Counted from the stretch's first letter, positions 24,143-33,670 are shown. The stretch: 64,000 nucleotides of DNA from Bacteroidota bacterium (GCA_016124755.1 WGNA01000022.1:35900-99899); one strand, 5' to 3'. The notes: generated by a model from the sequence alone, not told the origin. Made by a program: numbers and translations.

Positions 24143-26410
24143 TTAATTCGAAATCTTCACGTATTTAAAATACGATATCCGGTTTCTTTCAGAAATGCAG
24201 ATAAGGTAAATATCATCCGGGAAGTTCCTTAAATCGGCCGAATTGGATACGATCTGCACATCTGAAATATGGTTTCCCAAAACATCAAACACCTGAATTT
24301 TTCCCTCAGAAAAATCGTGTGTGTTAATCGTTAGATATCCGTTTCCGGGATTAGGAAATATGTTTATTCTGGTTTCGGAAATGTTGCTTACTCCCAAATC
24401 ACGGATGAAAGATGCGTTGAGTGTAGTTGATTCGGAAGCTTTAAAACTGTAGTTTGGATTTGCAGATAAAATGGTTGTTCCTTTCCACCAGGCTTCGAAT
24501 TTATACCCGGGTGAAGGTGTTGCACCCAACTGAACCGTAGAATCACAATTGTAATCACCCGATCCGCTCACACTTCCCAAACCGGATTTAACACCAGTTA
24601 GAATCGGGAAGGTTTTTATTTCAAAAACGGCCACCAGTTGAATGTCTGATGTAACTTCCAGACTAATACTTTTTGTGGTTGCGTATTGAATACCGTTCAT
24701 TCTCCATTCGATGAAAGAATAACACGATCCGGGGTTTGCGGTAATCGTTCTTTTCACACCTTCATCACAAGGATATTTCCCTCCTCCGCTGAATGTGCCT
24801 GCATTGCTGATATTCGCCTCAACAGAAACCGTGAATTCTTTCTGTTTTATAACGGCCTTGAAACTCCGGTCGAATTGAACCGGAATCGAAAACATGGTGT
24901 CGTAACTAAAAATTGTATCCGCCTCTTCCCAATGATCAAAAGTGTAACAATCCGAATTAATGTGTACGGAAATTTTAGCAATGGAATCTTTCATATATCT
25001 GTTACTTCCGGCAACAGATCCTCCAACTGAATCGGAGGATTCGATGCGAACCCGGTAACTTTCGAATGGCGATTCAAATGCCCCGAGATCAACCTTTCCG
25101 GAAATAATCCGCGAACTGTCATTCAGGTCTGATGCTGAATATTTCGATGGCAGATAGCTGTTCAAACCGGCATTAACTGCAGGGGAGGAGAACGTGAGAT
25201 AATAATTTGAAAAGTTGTCTTCAAACGGCGCATCACCCGACGATTTCGGATTTATAAGTTTCGGCGAAGTTGTGTCTGTGTTGCTCCCCCATAAATAGCC
25301 TCCCTCCATAATGCAATGGTCAATTACCGGTGAGAGATTGGCACTCGGACCTTCATAAATTGCTTTGCCGCTGGTCGTTTTATTATCCCAGATAATACAG
25401 TTGTAGAGGGCCGAATTATATTCAATATGCATGGCCTCATCATCGGCATTGTCGGAGTTTGTTGCATTGCCAACAATAGTGCAATTGATAAATGAGCAAT
25501 AATCGAAAAAGGTCGACTGAATAACAGAGCCTTTTAACTCTGCATAATTACCTATAAAGAGTGAGTTGTATATTTTTACGTCAGAGGAACTTGAAATATT
25601 CAAAGCGCCTCCGTAATACAAATTGGCATTATTGCCGGTAAATGAACAGCGATCCATTTCGATCGTAGTGCCACCACTGGTTATTGCTCCGCCAAAATGG
25701 GCTGTATTGCCACTGAAATTACAATTGGTGAATGTGATTTTGGTAGCTGCGCAATACATCGCTCCACCACTTGATGCAGTATTGTCTCCACAGGTGTTAT
25801 TGATGAAATCAACATTTTCAAATGTGAGAACGCTGCTTCCGGTAACGTATAAAGCTCCCCCTCTTTTATATGAATAATTATCACGGAAAACACAATTCTT
25901 AAACAACAACTTGCTGTTGTCGATGCGCAATGCTCCGCCGCCATAAACACTGGAACTGGATACATCATAACTGTATCCATCCTGAATTACAAAGCCGTCC
26001 AATAAGGTTTGCGAGCTGAGATTGGATGCATTCAAAACCTTTCGGCAGTTGTCGTTATCAATATTGGCTTTACCAACATCCCCGCTTAAGATGGTTTTAT
26101 TTTTCGTTAAATCCCTTTCTGTAAGTGAGCTTTCATCTCCTTTAAATCCACCGTAAAGTTTTAGTCCGTTTACTAAATTAAAAGTAGATGAAGGTGCGTC
26201 ACCATCGGGAACATAGGTGCCGGATTTAATCCAGACGGAATCGCCATTTGAAGTATTGGAAAAGGCTTCTTCAATAGATAAAAATGCATTAGCCCAGGAA
26301 TTTCCGTATTGGTTTCCGGAAGTTGCAGACGGATCAACATAAAATCTGTTTTGGGCTAAAACCGGAAGAGCAAACAGAATTATTCCCGAAAGAATAAGAG
26401 GCTTTTTCAT
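24143..26410 (-). CDS. Right-handed beta-helix surface protein with type A T9SS sorting domain
   Basis: The 755-residue protein has a signal peptide (LSGIILFALPVLAQN). A polymorphic-outer-membrane-like N-terminus (FYVDPSATSGNQYGNSWANA) leads into a parallel beta-helix (about 90-430) with repeated GGALxxxxSxxxxxNCxFxxNxA-type rungs. Next come InlB/Listeria-Bacteroides-like repeats (VGGSVAGSNRYMKDS, AGTFSGGGKYPCDEG, LGSVSGSGDYNCDS; about 460-670). A type A T9SS C-terminal domain ends the protein (INIFPNPGNGYLTINTHDFS ... SYFKYVKISN). It is probably a surface-exposed or released adhesin or glycan-binding protein (inference). No catalytic motif was recognised. Confidence 0.85.
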   Translation of the reverse strand: MKKPLILSGIILFALPVLAQNRFYVDPSATSGNQYGNSWANAFLSIEEAFSNTSNGDSVWIKSGTYVPDGDAPSSTFNLVNGLKLYGGFKGDESSLTERDLTKNKTILSGDVGKANIDNDNCRKVLNASNLSSQTLLDGFVIQDGYSYDVSSSSVYGGGALRIDNSKLLFKNCVFRDNYSYKRGGALYVTGSSVLTFENVDFINNTCGDNTASSGGAMYCAATKITFTNCNFSGNTAHFGGAITSGGTTIEMDRCSFTGNNANLYYGGALNISSSSDVKIYNSLFIGNYAELKGSVIQSTFFDYCSFINCTIVGNATNSDNADDEAMHIEYNSALYNCIIWDNKTTSGKAIYEGPSANLSPVIDHCIMEGGYLWGSNTDTTSPKLINPKSSGDAPFEDNFSNYYLTFSSPAVNAGLNSYLPSKYSASDLNDSSRIISGKVDLGAFESPFESYRVRIESSDSVGGSVAGSNRYMKDSIAKISVHINSDCYTFDHWEEADTIFSYDTMFSIPVQFDRSFKAVIKQKEFTVSVEANISNAGTFSGGGKYPCDEGVKRTITANPGSCYSFIEWRMNGIQYATTKSISLEVTSDIQLVAVFEIKTFPILTGVKSGLGSVSGSGDYNCDSTVQLGATPSPGYKFEAWWKGTTILSANPNYSFKASESTTLNASFIRDLGVSNISETRINIFPNPGNGYLTINTHDFSEGKIQVFDVLGNHISDVQIVSNSADLRNFPDDIYLICISERNRISYFKYVKISN

Positions 26411-26466
26411 TAAAATTAAATTGGAAACCGAATTTAACGGATTGAAATATATTTCGGGCGATAGAA

Positions 26467-27381
26467 TTATTTCGCCTTCATAATTCCATCTTCATACCGG
26501 CTGCGGTTGGCCGGATCCATGGTAGACAGAAGTTCAACCACTTTTACTTTCTGAGACGGTGTGGCTTGTGAAAAAATCTGAATCAGTTCGTCGCTTTTAG
26601 CATTAAAGAAGAGTTTTAGAAATAACGCATTGGGTAATGCATCCCGAACAATTTTCAGATCTTTTAAACTCAGGTAAATTTCCTCACGGCCTTCTTCCAT
26701 GTTCGATGTCATTACATCCAGTCCCTTAATATGATAACGGTACATCGCAGCACGAAGCGGTTTAAATCGCTGATCGAGCATGTTGTCTATCAGGAAATAT
26801 TTGTTTTTACTTCCGTTTCCGTCGTTTGATGCCCAACCCGGAGGACTGTTAGGCGCATTCATCGCAAGATCGCGAACGTTGAGTGCCTTTTTAAAATACG
26901 GATCGCCGCCATTAAGTTGGTAAGTGTCGAAATCCAATCCGATAATCATATAAGCATAAAACGCGAGAACACTGGTTAGGTTAGAAGTGTACGAATTGTC
27001 CTGATATTCCAGATTCTGAAATCGCGCGTAGGTAAAGACAACCTGATTGTCGACATAACTCAAAACCCGCGTGTTGTAGGTCGTGTTGTAAACCGTTCTG
27101 CTCGATTGAAAATTAAAATTAGCCGTGATAACATCCACCTCAAACTTGGTAATATCAATTACCAGATTGCACTCAATTTTTTCATTCACATCGACCTGAC
27201 CTGTAATCCATTTTCGGTTATTCATAAATTGAGTAACCGCATTTTTCAGATCGTCGAAGATCTGAGCACTTGTTGTCTGAACCTGTGGGTGAACAATGTC
27301 GACCATGCAGTTCAAATCCTGTGCGGTTAGCAACCGGAATCCTGAAAGCCAGATAAATAAAAGGATAGCAGCTCTACGCAA
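26467..27381 (-). CDS. porD: Type IX secretion system protein PorD (DUF4835 family)
   Basis: The 304-residue protein has a signal peptide (LLFIWLSGFRLLTAQ) and begins its mature part DLNCMVDIVHPQVQTTSAQI, the standard DUF4835 opening. It continues with MNNRKWITGQV, FNFQSSRTVYNTTYNTRVLS and VLAFYAYMIIGLDFDTY. DUF4835 members correspond to PorD of the T9SS/gliding literature, though its molecular role is poorly defined. The gene is the last of the bamD - omega - coaBC - porD operon, an order conserved in Flavobacteriia where recN often follows. recN is absent here. The start overlaps the coaBC stop by 8 bp. Confidence 0.82.
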   Translation of the reverse strand: MRRAAILLFIWLSGFRLLTAQDLNCMVDIVHPQVQTTSAQIFDDLKNAVTQFMNNRKWITGQVDVNEKIECNLVIDITKFEVDVITANFNFQSSRTVYNTTYNTRVLSYVDNQVVFTYARFQNLEYQDNSYTSNLTSVLAFYAYMIIGLDFDTYQLNGGDPYFKKALNVRDLAMNAPNSPPGWASNDGNGSKNKYFLIDNMLDQRFKPLRAAMYRYHIKGLDVMTSNMEEGREEIYLSLKDLKIVRDALPNALFLKLFFNAKSDELIQIFSQATPSQKVKVVELLSTMDPANRSRYEDGIMKAK

Positions 27382-28588
27382 CGGTCAATAATTCTTTAAT
27401 TTGATCAACAATGTCCCGGGCAACTTCGGTCTTTTTACGGAGCCCGAAATTATGTACTTCACCGGATTTCGAAATAGTCGTGATTTTATTTGTATCGTAT
27501 CCGAAACCGGCTCCCTCGTCGTTGAGTGAGTTTAATACAATCAAATCCAGATTTTTCTTTTGCAATTTACCCCTGGCGTTTTCCATTTCATTTTCTGTCT
27601 CTAAAGCGAAACCAATCAACAGTTGATCTGGTGATTTTTTAGATCCGAGTCCAGCCAGGATGTCCGCTGTTTTAACGAGGTGAATATCGAGGCTATCTGA
27701 CGATTTTTTAATCTTTTGGTCAGATTTGCTTTCTGGACGAAAGTCGGCCACGGCAGCAGACAATACCGCAATTTTCATTTCAGAGAAAAGCGCAGAACAG
27801 GCATCGTTCATTTCCTCAGCAGAGGTAACACGCACAATCTTAACAGTAGGATGAATTTTATGGTCAATCTCTGTGGGACCTAAAATTAAATGCACATCAC
27901 AACCTCTTTTTGCCATTTCGTTCGCGATGGCAACACCCATTTTGCCGGTTGACCGGTTGCCGATAAACCGAACCGGATCAATTGATTCATGAGTGGGGCC
28001 TGCGGTAATCATTACCGGAACATCCCGGAAGTCCGGTTCCGGTAAAAGCACTTTTTTGAGTTCCTGAAATATCGTTTCCGGCTCAGCCATTCTTCCCGGC
28101 CCAGAAAGACCGCTCGCCAGTTCACCTTCTTCGTATGGAATTATCTGTACTCCGTCTGATTGCAATTGTTCTAAATTTCGCATCAGAGTCGGATGCACTG
28201 CCATATCCAAATCCATCGCCGGGGCAATGATTACAGGCGATTTTGCCGAGAGATAAGTTGCGAGTAAAAGGTTGTCGCATGATCCCGAAGCCATTTTAGA
28301 AATGGTATTGGAAGTTGCCGGAGCAATAACCATTACATCACACCACATAGCCAGTTCAACATGGTTATTCCAGTTTCCCTGAGCGCTGAAAGCTTCTGTC
28401 AACACCTCATTTTTAGACAATACGGATAAAGTCAGTGGAGTGACAAAGTGAGTGGCTGTAGGTGTCATGATTACCTTAACCTCCGCACCGGACTGAACCA
28501 ACTGACGGATGAGGTAAGTTGTTTTGTAAGCGGCAATTCCTCCGCTAACCCCAAGAAGTATCTTTTTATTTATCAGATCCCTGGTCAT
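27374..28588 (-). CDS. coaBC: Bifunctional phosphopantothenoylcysteine decarboxylase / phosphopantothenate--cysteine ligase
   Basis: The 404-residue protein carries both coenzyme A steps. The N-terminal CoaC flavoprotein domain (about 1-185) has LLGVSGGIAAYKT, the active-site His in NHVELAMWCD and a Cys in SGSCDNLLLA. The substrate-clamp motif reads PAMDLDM, with Asp where enterobacterial enzymes have Asn. The C-terminal CoaB domain (about 190-400) has ITAGPTHESIDPVRFIGNRS and later IVLNSLNDEGAGFGYDTNKI. The gene overlaps the upstream omega-like gene by 23 bp and the downstream porD by 8 bp, indicating tight translational coupling. Confidence 0.95.
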   Translation of the reverse strand: MTRDLINKKILLGVSGGIAAYKTTYLIRQLVQSGAEVKVIMTPTATHFVTPLTLSVLSKNEVLTEAFSAQGNWNNHVELAMWCDVMVIAPATSNTISKMASGSCDNLLLATYLSAKSPVIIAPAMDLDMAVHPTLMRNLEQLQSDGVQIIPYEEGELASGLSGPGRMAEPETIFQELKKVLLPEPDFRDVPVMITAGPTHESIDPVRFIGNRSTGKMGVAIANEMAKRGCDVHLILGPTEIDHKIHPTVKIVRVTSAEEMNDACSALFSEMKIAVLSAAVADFRPESKSDQKIKKSSDSLDIHLVKTADILAGLGSKKSPDQLLIGFALETENEMENARGKLQKKNLDLIVLNSLNDEGAGFGYDTNKITTISKSGEVHNFGLRKKTEVARDIVDQIKELLTVA

Positions 28589-28892
28589 CAGGATTTCTGA
28601 AATAAACCTTATCGTTCAGAAATTCTTCCGTTGCAAGAAGGGTTGATTTTGGGAGAGATTCGTAGTATTTAGAGATTTCGATTTGTTCTCTGTTCTCAAA
28701 AACTTCTTCCAGATTATCGGTTTCAGAAGCGAACTCTTCCAATTTTGAATTGAGCTCTTCTTTCAACTGGGCAGAAATCTGATTGGCTCGTTTAGAAATA
28801 ATCACTACCGATTCGTACAGGTTGCCGGTGTCTTTGTCGAGCAGTCGGGTGTCGCGTGGAATCGTAGTGCCGGGAGCATTGTATTTGGTCAT
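28566..28892 (-). CDS. rpoZ: DNA-directed RNA polymerase omega subunit-like protein
   Basis: The 108-residue protein has NLYESVVIISKRANQISAQL, the omega core that folds around the C-terminus of the beta-prime subunit, and an acidic C-terminal extension. Its place between bamD and coaBC is the standard Bacteroidota location for this gene; in many bacteria rpoZ likewise neighbours coaBC-type genes. It helps RNA polymerase assembly. Divergence from proteobacterial omega is high, so the assignment rests on the core motif and on context. Confidence 0.82.
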   Translation of the reverse strand: MTKYNAPGTTIPRDTRLLDKDTGNLYESVVIISKRANQISAQLKEELNSKLEEFASETDNLEEVFENREQIEISKYYESLPKSTLLATEEFLNDKVYFRNPDDQGSDK

Positions 28893-28916
28893 ATTCTTAA
28901 GAATAAATGTTCTGAA

Positions 28917-29816
28917 TTATTTTTTTTTGGATTTAACAGCAGTGCTGTCGGTCGTACTTTGTAATGCGTTTTGAGAAGCCCTTTTCTGAGCGGCTTCGTT
29001 CTCTTCCCGAATTTTGCTCAAACGGGAAATTTCTTCTTTCGATTTTTCAATCATTTCCTCAACTTCCTTTCGATACGTTTTGGATTTGTTGTCGGATAAA
29101 AAATCATTGCCTTCGGTAACCGTTTCTAAATACCTTTCTTCCTGTGCACTCTGAACACTCTGCTTGGCGTACTGGTAATACGATTTCACAATCAGAAATT
29201 CAATTTTGTCTTTATCCATTACATCCGGATAATCAACAATCAGATTTTTAAAAGCAACAATAGCGGATTTGTAATAGCCCATGTCGTAATACAAAATCGC
29301 ATTTTCGTATGCTTTTCTCTGAAGCCTTTCGCGCAGAGAATCTATCAATTGGTTGCCTTCCTCTACGAATTCAGAATTGGGATACCGGTTAATGAACAAC
29401 TGAATTTTTTCAATTGCTTTTCGGGTTTGACTCTGATCCAGGTTGTAAGGAAGTGCCTGAAGAAATTCACATTTTGCCGACATGAAAGCGGCTTCTTCCG
29501 TATGAGAACTTCTCGGATAATTCTCGACAAAATTTTTGAAGTTGTAAGCTGCCATCAGGTAATCACCTTGTCCGAAATGGCAGTAACAATAATAGTAGTA
29601 AATGTCTTCGGCTTCGGGTTTGCGCCGGTAGGCTGCGAGCAAATCATCAAACAAAGGTTGAGCCCGGATATAGTCTCCCTTGTTGTAATATTTCTTTGCC
29701 ATCTGCAACTTTTGCTCGGGTGTGCCGCGCTTCAGTACCTTCTGATACTCGCATCCGGTAACACCTGCCAGAAGCAGCAAAGTTGTAAGAATTACGGCTG
29801 ATCTACCCATTTTCAA
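28917..29816 (-). CDS. bamD: Outer membrane protein assembly factor BamD
   Basis: The 299-residue lipoprotein has the lipobox at Cys22 (LLLLAGVTGC) and continues EYQKVLKRGTPEQKLQMAKK. It then has five TPR-like helical pairs (YYNKGDYIRAQPLFDDLL, HFGQGDYLMAAYNFKNFVEN, YPNSEFVEEG, YDMGYYKSAIVAFKNLI). The C-terminal tail is Lys/Glu/Ser-rich and probably disordered. BamD is an essential partner of BamA in inserting beta-barrel proteins into the outer membrane. It is the first gene of the operon with rpoZ, coaBC and porD, and has a good promoter upstream. Confidence 0.93.
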   Translation of the reverse strand: MKMGRSAVILTTLLLLAGVTGCEYQKVLKRGTPEQKLQMAKKYYNKGDYIRAQPLFDDLLAAYRRKPEAEDIYYYYCYCHFGQGDYLMAAYNFKNFVENYPRSSHTEEAAFMSAKCEFLQALPYNLDQSQTRKAIEKIQLFINRYPNSEFVEEGNQLIDSLRERLQRKAYENAILYYDMGYYKSAIVAFKNLIVDYPDVMDKDKIEFLIVKSYYQYAKQSVQSAQEERYLETVTEGNDFLSDNKSKTYRKEVEEMIEKSKEEISRLSKIREENEAAQKRASQNALQSTTDSTAVKSKKK

Positions 29817-29823
29817 AAGTCCG

Positions 29824-29854
29824 CAAAATTAAGGTATTAAAGTTTGTATATAAA
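29824..29854 (-). promoter_or_regulatory. Predicted promoter of the bamD operon
   Basis: The minus strand reads TTTA (29854-29851), a 19-bp spacer and TAATTTTG (29831-29824), a good match to TTTG-N19-TAnnTTTG. The -7 box ends 7 nt before the bamD ATG, so the leader would be extremely short. Confidence 0.6.
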
Positions 29855-30071
29855 AGCGTAATCGGCAACTTTATAATTCATCGGGAATCACGCGCATTTG
29901 TGAAACGGAGTTGGCTTCCACTTGTTACAGATGAGTTTTGTTTGATACTGAAATGAAAGTTATCAGTCGGGGTTTCCGAATCAGGATCTACAAGTCGCGA
30001 TACCCATAAATAAAAGGTTTAAAGGTTGTTCTCAATTTTTGAACGGCAATTTTCAGTGATATGGATTTGGT

Positions 30072-30079
30072 TAAATTTG
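30072..30079 (+). promoter_or_regulatory. Predicted -7 box for the alpha-oxoamine synthase gene
   Basis: TAAATTTG matches TAnnTTTG and is followed by CCCCC, 19 bp before the ATG. A TTTT at 30050-30053 is a possible imperfect -33 box. The rest of the 282-bp divergent spacer shows no gene. Confidence 0.5.
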
Positions 30080-30098
30080 CCCCCAAAAAATCACGTCA

Positions 30099-31358
30099 AT
30101 GGATTTATTCGAGAAGCTGGCTTCCAACATGGGTCCTCTTGCACTGCATGCAGATGAAGCTCATGGTTATTTTACATTTCCAAAACTTGAAGGGGAAATA
30201 GCACCCCGAATGATTTTCCGGGGAAAGGAAAGACTTACCTGGAGTTTGAATAATTATCTCGGCCTCGCCAATCATCCGGAGGTTCGCAAAGCTGATGCTG
30301 ATGCGGCAGCTCAATACGGACTGGCTTACCCGATGGGTGCCCGTATGATGTCGGGTAACAGCGATAACCACGAGAGATTGGAAGCAGAACTCAGTGAATT
30401 TGTGATGAAGGAAGACACCATGCTTCTTAATTACGGATACCAGGGAGTATTGTCGATCATCGATGCGGTTGTTGACCGACGTGATGTGATTGTTTATGAT
30501 GCAGAATCACATGCATGTATTATCGATGGGGTTCGGCTCCATCAGGGCAAACGATTCGTATATGCCCACAACGATATGGAGAACCTTGAGAAGCAACTGG
30601 TTCGGGCTACCAAAATGGCGGAGACAACCGGTGGTGCTATTCTGGTAATTACCGAAGGGGTTTTCGGAATGTCGGGAAATCAGGGTGATCTCAAAGGAAT
30701 TGTTGCATTAAAGAAGAAATACCAATTCCGTTTGTTTGTAGACGACGCTCACGGTTTCGGAACTCAGGGAAAAACCGGAGCCGGAACGGGAGAGGAGCAA
30801 GGCGTTCAGGATGAAATAGATTTGTATTTTTCAACTTTCGCCAAGTCTATGGCCAGCATCGGAGCATTTGTTTCCGGTGATAAAAAAGTTATTCAGTATC
30901 TGCGGTACAACACCCGTTCACAGATTTTTGCCAAATCACTTCCGATGGCTTTGGTAATTGGTGCGCTGAAAAGACTTGAGCTCCTACGAACTCAACCTTC
31001 ATTAAAAGACAATTTGTGGAAAGTGGTAAACGCGCTTCAAAGTGGTTTGAGAGCGAACGGTTTTAATATCGGAACCACCATGTCTTGTGTTACTCCGGTA
31101 ATTCTGAACGGTACCGTAGAAGAAGCTCTTCATCTGATTCACGACCTGCGTGAGAATTACAATATCTTCTGTTCCATTGTTGTGTATCCGGTAGTGCCAA
31201 AAGGTATTATCATGCTTCGTCTCATCCCGACAGCGGTGCACTCCATTGCCGATGTGGAAGAAACGATTAAAGCATTCAGCGACATCAAAGAAAATCTTGC
31301 GAATGGCAAATACCAGATCAGCGAGATCATGGATTTGAGCGCGGGAAGTCCGACGTAA
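30099..31358 (+). CDS. PLP-dependent alpha-oxoamine synthase (serine palmitoyltransferase-like)
   Basis: The 419-residue fold-type I PLP enzyme belongs to the AOS family (KBL, AONS, SPT). Visible are SLNNYLGLANHPEVRKAD, the DAESHACIIDGVRLHQGKRF helix-His region, the cofactor Asp in RLFVDDAHGFGTQG and the Schiff-base Lys in FSTFAKSMASIGAFVSG. In Bacteroidota, close homologues make the sphingoid base of sphingolipids (serine + acyl-CoA) or, using cysteate, capnine-type sulfonolipids. Biotin synthesis (bioF) is less likely because no bio genes are near. The choice between serine and cysteate cannot be made from sequence alone. Confidence 0.82.
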   Translation: MDLFEKLASNMGPLALHADEAHGYFTFPKLEGEIAPRMIFRGKERLTWSLNNYLGLANHPEVRKADADAAAQYGLAYPMGARMMSGNSDNHERLEAELSEFVMKEDTMLLNYGYQGVLSIIDAVVDRRDVIVYDAESHACIIDGVRLHQGKRFVYAHNDMENLEKQLVRATKMAETTGGAILVITEGVFGMSGNQGDLKGIVALKKKYQFRLFVDDAHGFGTQGKTGAGTGEEQGVQDEIDLYFSTFAKSMASIGAFVSGDKKVIQYLRYNTRSQIFAKSLPMALVIGALKRLELLRTQPSLKDNLWKVVNALQSGLRANGFNIGTTMSCVTPVILNGTVEEALHLIHDLRENYNIFCSIVVYPVVPKGIIMLRLIPTAVHSIADVEETIKAFSDIKENLANGKYQISEIMDLSAGSPT

Positions 31359-31372
31359 ATTTTCTTTTTGGT

Positions 31373-33427
31373 TTACCTGAGGACGTGAACGGTTCCGGAG
31401 GAATTTTTAATTCTGCCGTTTAGCAGGATAATTTCCGATTGATAAAAATAAATTCCATTGGGAACGATATTGTTTTGATACGAACCGTCCCAGGCTTTTT
31501 GATTTTCACCGGATTCAAAAATTTTCTCCCCCCATCGATTGTAAATGTTAAGTTTATACGATTGGATATTTAACCCCACCGGGAAAAACAGATCGTTGTT
31601 CCCGTCGGCATTCGGAGTAATGCAGTTGGGAATCCAGATTACATCATCTTCTTTATAACATCCATTTATTGTTAATGGAATTTGTAAGGAACAACCTGTT
31701 GTGTCTGTAGCCAATATAAAATGTTTGCCACGGGAAAAAATGCTGAAAGTGTCGAGGGTCTTCTGTCCATCAAGAGCATAACTGAGATGATCATCCGACA
31801 TGCGGATTAATACGGGTAAGGAACAGGAGTCTGATTCAAACCTTACGATAGATGAAACCGGAGTGAGAATTTTGATGCTCAGGGTATCGCGGCAATGGGA
31901 CTGATTTTCCGCCACCACTTCTATAGAGCCGGGCAATTGAGAGGAAAAAGTATTTACCCCTGATTTACCATTCCAATAATAGAGGAGAGAATCGGGTGAT
32001 GTGGTAAATAGAGCGGGCAAAGAACAGGAATCGTTATTTCTTTGAAGTGAAAAACGGGGTTTTAACGAAACCGGAATCAGCAAGGTATCGGAACAACCTC
32101 TTGAATTGATTGCGATGAGTTCAACGGGTTTGTCTTCAGAAGTTTCGTAAACATCTGTGCCTGAAACCGAGTTCCATGTGTATTGTAAATTTTCAGTTGA
32201 CTTCACTTTAAAAGATGCCGGACGAAAACAGGTGTCTGAAATGAGATCAACCGAGTACTTATCCTTAACTTCATCGACAGGTACGAACATACTGTCCCGC
32301 ACAGAAAATTCAATTTCGGGGAAAACTCTTGTAGCATAAATAAATCCGGGGGACGATAAAGAAAGCTTGATAGAATCTCCGTAGCCCAACGTGTCGTTCT
32401 GTTCATTCAGCCAAAAGGTATATCCGTTTGAATAGAACTCCGAGGTGAGTGTAAAATCTTCAAACGGACAAAAAGTATCGGTTACGGGTTTAATATGAAA
32501 GGTGACATCCCAAAGCTTAAGATCATCTATAAAAAACTTTTGGGGCAAGGTAGTACTATCGTCATACGGCCGGCTGAAATTGATGTCTTTGAATTTCCAG
32601 AAATTCCCGAGCGTGATGTACCGATAATTGCTATCGGCTATAAAGGTACCATCCAGTTTATTCCAAACGGTATCAAATTCAATCCGGAACCGGAGTTTAC
32701 GTTGATTGAGGGAGGTAGGTATTATGGAGTCCTGAAAACCATCGACACGGGAGAATTCTGGCAACTTAAGGTCGTTGGTACTCATGCACACACCATAAGC
32801 GTCGTAACTTGTATTAACTTCAATTTTAGAAGGACTGATATGTTTATATCCAAGTGGGTTATCGTAATATTTTTCACCGTAATTTGGTTTATTCGGGTCT
32901 TGCTGATAAAAGTAATTGAGACAGTTAATGTAGGAAGCAAAATAATAGGTATGATTAATAAGGGTTGGAGAATTGAGTTTTTGACCTAAGTAACCTGCAT
33001 TATGAAATTCATTCAAGTAATGGGTGTAAGTTAAATTAACAAAGGTGGCAAAACTGTCTTTGAGAGGATCACACCAACGGTAAGTGCAAACCCATCCGCA
33101 ACAGAGAAATAATCCGGTATGCGGTAAGCCAATGTTGCATGGGAAAACCGCTGGATCTGCCTGAGTACATTTGCCACATTCTAATTTTTGAGTAATGTTG
33201 GTTTTCCATACATCAGTATATAAAAAACCCCAGCGAGTTGGATTATTTCTACCGGTGGTTGTATCAATTGTGCAGAAACTCTCTTTGAATTCACCGTTCT
33301 GTATTAAATTTTGCGAACAGGCTCCCGTAATGCTGAAATAAAACAGAAGGGAAAAAAGGAAAAATCGGGAAATGATTTTTGAACTACTCTGCAAGCATCG
33401 AATGAAAGTTTTATTCTTATTTCTCAA
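31373..33427 (-). CDS. Large secreted protein with type B T9SS (gliding motility-associated) C-terminal domain
   Basis: The 684-residue protein has an internalised signal sequence (FFLFSLLFYFSITGACSQN). The N-terminal ~330 residues look like a carbohydrate-binding or choice-of-anchor beta sandwich (FKESFCTIDTTTGRNNPTRW; Cys-rich FLCCGWVCTYRWCD). Three or four short beta repeats follow, each with a Cys-x(3-5)-Pro motif (DTCFRPASFKV, DSCSLPALFTT, DSCSLPVLIRM; about 385-580). The end (IPNCITPNADGNNDLFFPVG ... IYNRWGEKIFESGENQKAWDG) is the type B T9SS sorting domain typical of gliding motility-associated proteins. It is probably a surface protein; no enzyme motif was seen. Confidence 0.85.
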   Translation of the reverse strand: MRNKNKTFIRCLQSSSKIISRFFLFSLLFYFSITGACSQNLIQNGEFKESFCTIDTTTGRNNPTRWGFLYTDVWKTNITQKLECGKCTQADPAVFPCNIGLPHTGLFLCCGWVCTYRWCDPLKDSFATFVNLTYTHYLNEFHNAGYLGQKLNSPTLINHTYYFASYINCLNYFYQQDPNKPNYGEKYYDNPLGYKHISPSKIEVNTSYDAYGVCMSTNDLKLPEFSRVDGFQDSIIPTSLNQRKLRFRIEFDTVWNKLDGTFIADSNYRYITLGNFWKFKDINFSRPYDDSTTLPQKFFIDDLKLWDVTFHIKPVTDTFCPFEDFTLTSEFYSNGYTFWLNEQNDTLGYGDSIKLSLSSPGFIYATRVFPEIEFSVRDSMFVPVDEVKDKYSVDLISDTCFRPASFKVKSTENLQYTWNSVSGTDVYETSEDKPVELIAINSRGCSDTLLIPVSLKPRFSLQRNNDSCSLPALFTTSPDSLLYYWNGKSGVNTFSSQLPGSIEVVAENQSHCRDTLSIKILTPVSSIVRFESDSCSLPVLIRMSDDHLSYALDGQKTLDTFSIFSRGKHFILATDTTGCSLQIPLTINGCYKEDDVIWIPNCITPNADGNNDLFFPVGLNIQSYKLNIYNRWGEKIFESGENQKAWDGSYQNNIVPNGIYFYQSEIILLNGRIKNSSGTVHVLR

Positions 33428-33643
33428 TTCTTCATAGTTGTTTTAACCTCTGAATCCAAGTCACCGGGAATTGATCTGTGTTATCAAATCAGGAAGAGAA
33501 TATCAGTGTTTGGTCTGTACGAAATTTTAGATTCGTTCAATTAGGTAAAATTACATCAATTTACGAATTGAACCATCCCAATTTTTAGAATTGTGATTTC
33601 GAAGAGGCAATTGATCAACATGAATTTAAAGGTGTTTTAACTA
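33428..33643. other. Divergent spacer between two genes, no gene seen
   Basis: About 215 bp, AT-rich, with no coding frame or RNA gene that I can support. It should contain the divergent promoters for the type B T9SS protein and the HhH protein, but no exact TAnnTTTG box was found. Confidence 0.4.
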
Positions 33644-33668
33644 TCTTTCGGTTAACCAAACCGAAAGA
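33644..33668 (+). promoter_or_regulatory. Perfect hairpin ending 2 nt before the HhH gene start
   Basis: TCTTTCGGTT (33644-33653), a 5-base loop and AACCGAAAGA (33659-33668) form a perfect 10-bp stem directly before ATG 33671. It could mask translation initiation if transcribed. Alternatively, TATCTTTC at 33642-33649 may be a -7 box, in which case only part of the stem is in the mRNA. Confidence 0.5.
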
Positions 33669-33670
33669 CC

